13,192 nucleotides of DNA from Clostridia bacterium (GTDB taxonomy: Bacteria > Bacillota > Clostridia > Oscillospirales > Acutalibacteraceae), in assembly GCA_017454565.1 (NCBI GenBank), contig JAFTCS010000039.1, positions 1 through 13,192 on the forward strand, given 5' to 3'. Position 1 is the stretch's first letter; the number at the start of each line of letters is the position of its first letter. The notes under the pieces are model-generated. The model saw nothing but the letters and a program-made list of their open reading frames with translations. It ran no database searches and was not told the origin of the DNA. The translations under genes were made by a program, and so were the position numbers. Positions 6,638 to 13,192 of the stretch are shown piece after piece.

Positions 6638-7027
6638 ATGAAGAACAGGCTGTCATGCTTTTGTATATTATTTGCTATCGGAGGCACTGCTTACGGTCTT
6701 CTTGAAATTCTCTGGCGGCGGCGCACACACTGGTCGATGGTACTCACCGGAGGGCTATGCTTTGTGGTGCTTTACAGGATCTTCTGCAGTATAGGCCGCT
6801 GTGCTATGACTCTTAAATGTCTGATAGGCTGTACGGTGATAACCATTGCAGAGTTTCTTTCGGGTTTCGTTTTCAATTATTGCATGAAGCTCTGCGTATG
6901 GGACTATTCCGACCGGAAGATGAACTTCTGCGGTCAGATCTGTCCGTTTTACAGCTTTCTATGGGCATTGCTCACGATCCCTGTAACACACATCTGCCGC
7001 TTTATTGAAAGAAAATTCAGCTTGTAG
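6638..7027 (+). CDS. PF06541-type small membrane protein (putative ABC-transporter type IV family)
   Basis: I chose ATG 6638 (129 residues), preceded by GGGTGG at five bases, over the upstream in-frame TTG at 6590. The protein has about four hydrophobic segments (roughly 5-25, 33-50, 60-80, 102-120). Family-like motifs are visible: GLLEILWRRRTHWSM (20-34), GGLCF, ITIAEFLSGFVFN (68-80), VWDYSDRKMNFCGQIC (87-102). These match the PF06541 'putative ABC-transporter type IV' family as I remember it; that function name is not well supported and no partner ATPase is adjacent apart from the SufC-like gene, which has its own partner. Oddly, 12 of 129 residues are Cys (7, 9, 41, 50, 55, 61, 65, 82, 86, 98, 102, 120). 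It lies 51 bases after the SGNH hydrolase with no terminator. Confidence 0.78.
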   Translation: MKNRLSCFCILFAIGGTAYGLLEILWRRRTHWSMVLTGGLCFVVLYRIFCSIGRCAMTLKCLIGCTVITIAEFLSGFVFNYCMKLCVWDYSDRKMNFCGQICPFYSFLWALLTIPVTHICRFIERKFSL

Positions 7028-7112
7028 CAAAAGAGCAAAAATTGGAATATATTAAGGATGCGTATTATCCGCTTCTTCTGCAGAAACTAATTTCAGGAAG
7101 GTGCGTGATAAT

Positions 7113-7874
7113 ATGTATTACAATTTAAACCGGCAGGATAATAACAGGTTTGTTTCCTCTGAACATTTGTCCGGTGATGAGGATATACCGGATACCGATG
7201 AAGCAAATGCGGCCCTGCCTTTTTCCGGTATAACCGATACCGGGTCGATAATATCAGACAACGGAAAGTATGTTATACAGTTTATGACCATAATCGGTCA
7301 GATAGAGGGGCACTATATCCTGTCTGCCCGGAATAAAACGACAAAGTACGAGCACATTATCCCTCAGCTTATTGCTGTTGAACAAAGTACAGAGATACAA
7401 GGTCTGCTGGTGCTTCTTAACACTGTAGGCGGTGATGTTGAGGCCGGCCTTGCCATTGCCGAGCTTATGGCGGGAATGAAAAAACCTGTGGTCTCGCTTG
7501 TGCTTGGAGGAGGACACTCCATAGGGGTGCCCATCGCCGTGGCTGCAAAAAAATCATTTATTGCAAGGTCGGCAACTATGACTATCCATCCGGTAAGGAT
7601 GAGCGGCATGATGCTTGGAGTACCCCAGGCTTTTGAATATTTCCAGCGCATGCAGCGGCGTATCACCGACTTTGTAACCGCTCACTCAAAGATCTCTGCA
7701 AAACGGTATAACAGTCTTGCACTGAACACCGGCGAGCTTGTAATGGATATAGGCACCATTCTTGACGGTGAAACGGCAGTCTCGGAGGGGCTGATAAACA
7801 GCATAGGTTCCCTCAGCGACGCTGTAAAGGCTCTCTGCAAAATGATAGACAAACAGCACTCAGACCATAAGTGA
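7113..7874 (+). CDS. TepA/ClpP-family serine protease
   Basis: I chose ATG 7113 (253 residues) because AGGAAGG lies nine bases upstream; the earlier GTG at 7101 sits on that site. The acidic N-terminal 45 residues are probably disordered, followed by a ClpP/crotonase-fold domain. Seen: LLVLLNTVGGDVEAGLAIA (98-116), the nucleophile motif GGGHSIGVPIA with Ser136, MTIHPVR with His159, and a C-terminal region about DIGTILDGETAVSEGLI holding the likely acidic residue. This matches the TepA ('translocation-enhancing protein') branch rather than housekeeping ClpP, which is about 195 residues. No signal peptide is seen; it is probably cytoplasmic. In Bacillus TepA is linked to protein export and signal-peptide turnover; that role here is inference. 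It is the last gene before a predicted terminator. Confidence 0.88.
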   Translation: MYYNLNRQDNNRFVSSEHLSGDEDIPDTDEANAALPFSGITDTGSIISDNGKYVIQFMTIIGQIEGHYILSARNKTTKYEHIIPQLIAVEQSTEIQGLLVLLNTVGGDVEAGLAIAELMAGMKKPVVSLVLGGGHSIGVPIAVAAKKSFIARSATMTIHPVRMSGMMLGVPQAFEYFQRMQRRITDFVTAHSKISAKRYNSLALNTGELVMDIGTILDGETAVSEGLINSIGSLSDAVKALCKMIDKQHSDHK

Positions 7875-7923
7875 TAATATATTTTTCTTATTCATATTCT
7901 TTTATCAACATGTTTTCAGTATG

Positions 7924-7963
7924 AAAGCTAAAACGGGTGTATCGGCATCCGTTCGGCTTTTTT
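7924..7963 (+). terminator. Predicted intrinsic terminator between tepA-like gene and uppP
   Basis: AACGGGTG (7932-7939) pairs with CATCCGTT (7946-7953) around the 6-base loop TATCGG, with one G-T pair. AAAGC (7924-7928) can also pair with GCTTT (7956-7960) after a small internal loop. A run of six T ends at 7963. It fits the end of the smsC-to-tepA operon. It ends 21 bases before the uppP start codon, almost touching its ribosome binding site. Confidence 0.65.
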
Positions 7964-7984
7964 ATAAAATCAGGAGGTACATAT

Positions 7985-8929
7985 ATGACATTGTTTGACG
8001 CTATTTTTCAGGGCATTCTTCAGGGACTTACCGAGTTCCTGCCCGTATCCAGCAGTGGACACCTTGCAATATACCAGCACGTTTCGGGAATGACAGAAAG
8101 CAACCTCTTCTTTTCCGTTATGCTTCATGTCGGTACCCTTGCCGCTGTCGTGGGAGTATATTTCAAGACGGTCATAAAGCTGTTCGGCGCTCTTGGCAGC
8201 ATTATAAAGAAGATATTCACCGGAAAATTCAAATGGAAAGAAATGAATTCTCAGGAGAATATGGCAATGATGATAATCGTTGGCCTGCTGCCGCTTTTTG
8301 CGCTCTTCCTCCCTATTCCCGGCACAGAAATGAAGCTTAAGGATCTTGGCGACAAGTTTGCAATGGACGGCTATTTCATTGTGGTAGGCATAGCTCTTAC
8401 AGCAACAAGCGCTCTTCTCTTCATCGGAGGAAAAAGAAACCGCCGCATTAAGGTGATCAACGGCAAAAAATACAGAAAAAAGCTCAGAAAAGATTACCGT
8501 CCGCTTGATGCAATAGTTGTTGGTTTTACCCAGTGCTTTGCAGCGCTTCTGCCCGGACTTTCACGCTCAGGCTCAACACTGGCAGCCGGTCAGCTGCGCG
8601 GAATAGACAGACAGTCTGCACTTGATTTTTCGTTCCTGCTTGGCACACCGGCTATCGTTGCAGCGGCACTTTTAGAGCTGAAAGACGTCCTGTTCTCAAC
8701 TGAAAGCGATATTCAGAATGTCAATTTTGTTTATGTTCTTGTAGGTATGGTAGTTGCCGGCGTTGTAGGATTTTTGGCTATCAAGCTTTTCAAATGGCTG
8801 CTTAATACGAACAAGATGTTTATTTTTATCCTTTACACCGCCGCTGTTGGTCTTGCTATCATTCTTATTGCTATTATAGAGCTTAGCTCCGGCACAAACC
8901 TGTTCACACAGCAGCCCCTGCACTTTTGA
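7985..8929 (+). CDS. uppP: Undecaprenyl-diphosphatase UppP (BacA family)
   Basis: The product has 314 residues from ATG 7985, set by AGGAGGT seven nucleotides before it; an upstream in-frame ATG at 7937 lies inside the terminator stem and is rejected. UppP is a multi-pass membrane enzyme that dephosphorylates undecaprenyl pyrophosphate to recycle the carrier for peptidoglycan and other wall polymers; high activity gives bacitracin tolerance. Seen: the first active-site motif QGLTEFLPVSSSGHL at 13-27 (Glu17, His26) and the second, PGLSRSGST at 190-198 with Arg194, plus about eight hydrophobic segments. It is longer than the common 265-280 residues, mainly because of basic loops at about 75-90 and 150-172. 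It is 37 bases upstream of ftsK and probably co-transcribed with it. Confidence 0.96.
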   Translation: MTLFDAIFQGILQGLTEFLPVSSSGHLAIYQHVSGMTESNLFFSVMLHVGTLAAVVGVYFKTVIKLFGALGSIIKKIFTGKFKWKEMNSQENMAMMIIVGLLPLFALFLPIPGTEMKLKDLGDKFAMDGYFIVVGIALTATSALLFIGGKRNRRIKVINGKKYRKKLRKDYRPLDAIVVGFTQCFAALLPGLSRSGSTLAAGQLRGIDRQSALDFSFLLGTPAIVAAALLELKDVLFSTESDIQNVNFVYVLVGMVVAGVVGFLAIKLFKWLLNTNKMFIFILYTAAVGLAIILIAIIELSSGTNLFTQQPLHF

Positions 8930-8966
8930 ATCATCAGGTTTTGAAATAAACGGAGGTGCATAAGAC

Positions 8967-11846
8967 TTGGCAGAAAAAAAATCGACAAAAAGCTCTACCA
9001 AAAAAAAAGCTGCCCAAAAAACCGGCAGCCGCTCTGCCTCGGGAACTGCCCGTAAAAAAACACCGGCTAAAAAAACCGGAACCACAGCAAGGAAAGCGTC
9101 TAAATCAACCGCAAAATCAAGAACAGGCTCATCAGGAAAGCGCACAAAAAAGTCCGCCGCAGAAATACAGCATAATAAAAGTGTACGTTTTGCAAAGGGC
9201 GTTGTACTTATTGGCTGCTCAATGCTGCTGACAATGCTTTTTTTCCTGCAAGGTCAGAGTCTCTGGAAGGGAATGCACGAATTTTATAAGGGCGTATTCG
9301 GTTTCCTTGGCTTTTTAGTTCCTTTTATATTTCTTTATTGTGCCGTTCAGATGTTCCGGGAACAGTCTACATACAGGTTCCCGCTGAAAGTATTTTTCTT
9401 TTCGGGCACAATTGTGATGTTTGCGACCACTGTATATACTTTTTCATCCGTTAATACTCAGCTTGGAGGCTTTTTTCAGGAGATCGGCAATTCCTACAAC
9501 GAAGCTTCATTAAACAGCGGCGCCGGAGTGATAGGAGCATTTTTAGGCATTCCTATTGTTAAGCTTTTAGGCGGTGTAGTAGGAGGACTTTTCTCGGCTA
9601 TCGTGCTGTTGTTCTTTCTTTATATGTCCTTTGAAGCACTCTTCATTAATATCATTGACAAACTGAAAGAGCCTGTAAGCGAAAAGATCAGCGACCATAA
9701 AGAAATACGCACCCGCGTAAAAGCCGAAGAAAAGAAGATAAAGGACGAAAACCGTAAAATAAACCGCAAGCAGTATGTTGACCGTAAGGTTGACCAGAAG
9801 GTTCAGGCGGTCAGACGCAGAGCCGAGGAATCGGAATTCAGGCGCATAAACAGAACACCGTTCTATGAAGCTGACATCGTTGAGGAGAACACAGGTAAGA
9901 AAGGCGTAAAAAGGCAGCCCCGGAAGTCTGACAATATTCAGGAACCTGTTATGCCTGATATAAACCAACTACATGAGCAGCCGTTCGATGAATACTCTCC
10001 TGTATTTGACAACATTGGACAGGAAGATGAAAACGCAGTTGATATCAGTTCCGAATCCACTCTGGATATTTCCGAGCTTGTGCGTCAGGATAACGAGAAA
10101 AGAAATCTTCAGAACAGAAGAGAAACTCAGGCAAGACAGAATGCACCTGCAAGCTTGTCAGAAATGACGAAAAAGTCTGAGGATAAAACAGGCGAAGCTG
10201 CCCGTGTAAAACCCTCAGAGCTTGGAAACGTGCAGAAAATAAGCACCATGAGCACGCAGGATACTGCTTATCTTAAACCGCCGTTCACACTTCTGGAGCC
10301 GCAGCCCGCTGAACAGGAATACAATATTTCCCGTGAATTGCAGCAGAGCGCCACAAAGCTTGTGGATACCCTGAAAAGCTTTGGTGTTTCTACCACGATA
10401 ACCGATATCTGCCGCGGCCCGTCGGTGACACGCTATGAACTTCAGCCGGCTGCCGGCGTGAAGATCAGCAAAATAACCAACCTTGCCGATGATATTGCCA
10501 TGAACCTTGCTGCCATGGGAGTGCGTATCGAAGCTCCTATCCCCGGAAAGAACGCCGTAGGCATAGAGGTTCCGAACAAGAATGTATCCGTTGTAAAAAT
10601 GAGGAGTCTTGTTGAGTCCGGTGAATTCCAGAACGCCAAAAGCAGACTCACAGTTGCGCTCGGAATGGATATCACAGGCAGGATCACCCTTGCCGACCTT
10701 GCAAGGATGCCTCACCTGTTGATTGCGGGTTCAACCGGTTCTGGTAAATCCGTGTGCATAAACTCAATGCTCGTCAGCCTGCTGTACAAGGCCGGGCCTG
10801 ATGAAGTCAAGCTTATTCTTATCGACCCGAAGGTGGTTGAATTAGGAGTATATAACGGTATCCCTCACCTTCTTGTACCTGTTGTTACCGATCCGCGTAA
10901 GGCGGCCGGTGCTCTGAACTGGGCCGTTAACGAAATGCTTGAACGCTACAAGACATTCGCTGAATTCAACGTAAGAGATATGCACAGCTATAACCGACTC
11001 GTTGATAAGCAGAATACTGAGGTTGAAGAAAGCTATTCTGATGATGCCGACCGTACTTTCGAAGAGGACGAAATGCTTGCCCATGCACAGGCTGAACTTA
11101 ATAGTTCTCCCATTGAGCCAAAGGAAGTAAAAAAGCTTGAAAAAATGTGTCAGATCGTAATTGTAATAGATGAGTTAGCTGACCTGATGATGGCCGCGCC
11201 GAATGAGGTCGAGGAATCTATATGCCGGCTTGCACAGATGGCACGTGCTGCAGGTATGCATCTGGTTATCGCTACCCAGCGTCCGTCGGTCGATGTCATT
11301 ACAGGTCTTATCAAGGCGAATGTTCCCAGCCGTATTGCCTTTGCCGTAAAGTCTCAGATCGACTCCCGTACAATTCTTGATACCGGCGGAGCAGAAAAAC
11401 TGGTCGGCCGCGGAGATATGCTTTATTCGCCCATTGGTACGACCAAGCCTATCCGTGTGCAGGGCTGCTTTGTTGATGATGATGAGATCGAGCATATTGT
11501 GGACTTCATCAAGCACAACAAGACCGTAGAATACGACAAGGACGTTATAGATGAGATCGAGCGCAGCGCTATAGGTGATAACGGCGGAAAGCAGAATGAT
11601 CCGGATGCTGACGGAGAGATGGATCCGGTCATGGAACAAGCCATACAATGTGTAGTCGAGGCAGGACAGGCGTCCACCTCACTGCTGCAGCGGCGTCTGC
11701 GTCTTGGCTATGCCCGCGCAGGCCGCCTTATAGACGAAATGGAAATGATGGGCATTGTCGGACCCCATGAGGGCTCAAAACCAAGACAGGTACTCATGAC
11801 ATATCAGCAATGGCTCGAAAGAAATATGACCAGAACAGACGCGTGA
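8967..11846 (+). CDS. ftsK: FtsK/SpoIIIE-family DNA translocase
   Basis: The product has 959 residues from TTG 8967, placed eight bases after GGAGGTG. FtsK/SpoIIIE pumps double-stranded DNA through the closing septum and directs chromosome-dimer resolution. Domains: a Lys/Ala/Ser/Thr-rich basic tail (2-65), four or five membrane segments (about 75-95, 109-130, 142-160, 186-207, 208-230), a charged coiled-coil-like stretch (235-295), a low-complexity acidic linker to about 430, then the motor. Walker A is GSTGSGKSV at 588-596 and Walker B VIVIDELADL at 731-740. The C-terminal winged-helix gamma domain (about 885-945), including STSLLQRRLRLGYARAGRLIDEME, reads polar sequences on the chromosome. 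Odd points: the histone-H1-like tail, and a Glu/Asp-rich insertion (about 682-722) just before Walker B. Sporulation-specific SpoIIIE cannot be told from vegetative FtsK here. Confidence 0.96.
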   Translation: MAEKKSTKSSTKKKAAQKTGSRSASGTARKKTPAKKTGTTARKASKSTAKSRTGSSGKRTKKSAAEIQHNKSVRFAKGVVLIGCSMLLTMLFFLQGQSLWKGMHEFYKGVFGFLGFLVPFIFLYCAVQMFREQSTYRFPLKVFFFSGTIVMFATTVYTFSSVNTQLGGFFQEIGNSYNEASLNSGAGVIGAFLGIPIVKLLGGVVGGLFSAIVLLFFLYMSFEALFINIIDKLKEPVSEKISDHKEIRTRVKAEEKKIKDENRKINRKQYVDRKVDQKVQAVRRRAEESEFRRINRTPFYEADIVEENTGKKGVKRQPRKSDNIQEPVMPDINQLHEQPFDEYSPVFDNIGQEDENAVDISSESTLDISELVRQDNEKRNLQNRRETQARQNAPASLSEMTKKSEDKTGEAARVKPSELGNVQKISTMSTQDTAYLKPPFTLLEPQPAEQEYNISRELQQSATKLVDTLKSFGVSTTITDICRGPSVTRYELQPAAGVKISKITNLADDIAMNLAAMGVRIEAPIPGKNAVGIEVPNKNVSVVKMRSLVESGEFQNAKSRLTVALGMDITGRITLADLARMPHLLIAGSTGSGKSVCINSMLVSLLYKAGPDEVKLILIDPKVVELGVYNGIPHLLVPVVTDPRKAAGALNWAVNEMLERYKTFAEFNVRDMHSYNRLVDKQNTEVEESYSDDADRTFEEDEMLAHAQAELNSSPIEPKEVKKLEKMCQIVIVIDELADLMMAAPNEVEESICRLAQMARAAGMHLVIATQRPSVDVITGLIKANVPSRIAFAVKSQIDSRTILDTGGAEKLVGRGDMLYSPIGTTKPIRVQGCFVDDDEIEHIVDFIKHNKTVEYDKDVIDEIERSAIGDNGGKQNDPDADGEMDPVMEQAIQCVVEAGQASTSLLQRRLRLGYARAGRLIDEMEMMGIVGPHEGSKPRQVLMTYQQWLERNMTRTDA

Positions 11847-11934
11847 GCTTTAGACTTTCCAAGGAAGTCAATTATATGTTAATGACCCCGCATTTACGAG
11901 GATCAAATATATTTACCATGGAGGTACAGAAAAA

Positions 11935-13192
11935 ATGAAAAAAGAAGGACAGATCAAGGTTGATTCGGAAAACCTGTTTCCGATCATCAAGAAGTGGCTC
12001 TACTCGGACAGAGACATCTTTATCCGTGAGGTAGTGGCAAATGCCTGCGATGCTATTAAAAAGTATCAGAGCCTTTGCCAGATAGGTGAAGCCGAGAACG
12101 ACAACATAGCGCCGAAAATTGAAGTCACCCTTGACCCTGAGGCAAAGACAATTACAGTTTCGGACAACGGAATAGGCATGACCGAGGACGAGGTTGAAAA
12201 GTACATCGCTCAGATCGCTTTTTCAGGCGCTCAGGAATTCCTTGACAAGTACAAGGACAAAACCGATGCCGAAGGCGGAATAATCGGACACTTCGGTCTT
12301 GGATTCTACTCATCATACATGGTTGCCGAGAATGTAGAGATCGAGACCCTTTCATATCTGAAGGATGCAAAGCCTGTCCATTGGGAGAGCAACGGCAGCC
12401 ACACCTATGAGATCTCTGACGGCACACGCACAGAAAAGGGCACCAGCGTTATCCTGCACATTTCAGAGGACGGAAAGGAATTCCTCAGTGAATACAAAAT
12501 GCGCGAGATACTGAGGAAGTACTGCCACTTCATGCCCTACGAGATCTATTTCAACACCATAAAGAAACCCGATGAAAGCGAAAAAAAGGAAGATAAGCCG
12601 GATTCAGCTCCGTCACTTCCAAAACCGATAAACAACACCTCTCCCCTTTGGCTCAAGGCTCCAAAAGACTGCACAACAGAGGAATATGAAGACTTCTACC
12701 GTGAGACTTTCACCGATATGAACCTTCCTCTCTTCTGGATACACCTCAATGTTGACTATCCTTTCAGACTAAAGGGTATACTCTACTTCCCGAAGCAGAC
12801 CGATAAACTGCAGGTAATGCCCGGTGAGATCAAGCTTTTTGCTAATCAGGTATATATTGCCGATAATATAAAGGAGGTCGTCCCGGAGTTCCTGATGCTC
12901 CTCAAGGGTGTCATCGACTGCCCGGATCTTCCCCTGAACGTGTCCCGTTCATTCCTGCAGAATGACGGAGAGGTCGCTAAGATATCCCGCCATATCACAA
13001 AGAAAGTCGCCGATAAGCTTACCTCGGTTTTCAATAACGAGAGAAAGTCTTTTGAGAGCTACTGGGATGATATCTCTCCCTTCATCAAGTTTGGCTGCAT
13101 CAAGGACGAGAAGTTCTATGAAAAAATCAAGGATATCATTCTCTTCAAGAATCTTGAGGGTGAGTACAAGACATTTGCGGAACTGCCCAAGC
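11935..13192 (+). CDS. htpG: Hsp90 chaperone HtpG, 5' part (cut by window end)
   Basis: An open frame begins at ATG 11935, ten bases after GGAGG, and runs past the window end: 419 complete codons, while HtpG is usually about 620-650 residues. HtpG is a cytoplasmic ATP-dependent dimeric chaperone. Seen: the GHKL ATP site with Glu32 and Asn36 in REVVANACDA (31-40), DNGIGMT (77-83) and GHFGLGFYS (118-126), a charged linker (about KKPDESEKKEDKPD), and middle-domain motifs NVSRSFLQND and FRLKGILYFP. It is divergent: NACDAI replaces the common NASDAL, and NVSRSFLQ the usual NVSRE-type sequence. The 88 bases after ftsK hold no convincing terminator and no clear promoter, so read-through from ftsK is possible. 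No CIRCE-type heat-shock operator is visible. The C-terminal dimerisation domain is outside the window. Confidence 0.95.
   Translation, partial: MKKEGQIKVDSENLFPIIKKWLYSDRDIFIREVVANACDAIKKYQSLCQIGEAENDNIAPKIEVTLDPEAKTITVSDNGIGMTEDEVEKYIAQIAFSGAQEFLDKYKDKTDAEGGIIGHFGLGFYSSYMVAENVEIETLSYLKDAKPVHWESNGSHTYEISDGTRTEKGTSVILHISEDGKEFLSEYKMREILRKYCHFMPYEIYFNTIKKPDESEKKEDKPDSAPSLPKPINNTSPLWLKAPKDCTTEEYEDFYRETFTDMNLPLFWIHLNVDYPFRLKGILYFPKQTDKLQVMPGEIKLFANQVYIADNIKEVVPEFLMLLKGVIDCPDLPLNVSRSFLQNDGEVAKISRHITKKVADKLTSVFNNERKSFESYWDDISPFIKFGCIKDEKFYEKIKDIILFKNLEGEYKTFAELPK

Noticed and set aside
7042..7068. Possible promoter TTGGAA ... TATTAT before the tepA-like gene
   Set aside because: The spacer is only 15 bases and both hexamers are imperfect, so it is too weak to list.
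11850..11872. Stem-like GACTT...AAGTC after ftsK as a terminator
   Set aside because: The stem is five pairs with a bulge and is not followed by a T-tract.

Overview
The window looks like ordinary core chromosome from a low-to-medium GC Gram-positive anaerobe. The TepA-type ClpP protease, the PF06541 membrane protein, the divergent Hsp90, formate--tetrahydrofolate ligase and a minimal SufC/SufB-like pair with no other suf gene in view point to Clostridia, most likely Oscillospiraceae (Ruminococcus-like). That placement is inference from gene content and protein flavour; no rRNA or other marker is present. I see no mobile element, CRISPR array, tRNA or rRNA.

Left part (1-3327, minus strand). 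This is one compact transcription unit, fhs > tsaE > tsaB > rpiB. fhs and tsaE share one base (TGATG), tsaE and tsaB share four (ATGA), and 29 bases separate tsaB from rpiB. It joins one-carbon activation (formyl-THF), two subunits of the t6A37 tRNA-modification machinery and a pentose-phosphate isomerase. An extended -10 promoter precedes fhs.

Divergent intergenic region (3328-3827). It is about 500 bases and very A/T-rich. It holds two back-to-back promoters, a diverged direct repeat (GAACACTTA...GCTTTACA, twice), a small palindrome and a series of A-tracts just upstream of the rightward promoter.

Middle part (3828-7874, plus strand). A likely five-gene operon: a SufC-like ATPase and a short SufB/SufD-like scaffold (a minimal Fe-S assembly pair of the SmsCB type), a membrane-anchored SGNH/GDSL hydrolase, a small Cys-rich PF06541 membrane protein, and a TepA/ClpP-family serine protease. 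A stem-loop plus T-tract at 7924-7963 probably ends this unit.

Right part (7985-13192, plus strand). uppP (undecaprenyl-diphosphate recycling), an FtsK/SpoIIIE DNA translocase with a histone-H1-like basic N-terminus and an acidic insertion in its motor, then htpG (Hsp90), which is cut by the window end. These are cell-envelope, chromosome-segregation and protein-folding housekeeping genes.

The most distinctive content is the SmsCB-type pair leading an operon with otherwise unconnected envelope genes, the Cys-rich membrane protein beside it, the unusual FtsK architecture, and the repeat-bearing divergent intergenic region. I do not see clear proof of a wholly undescribed system.
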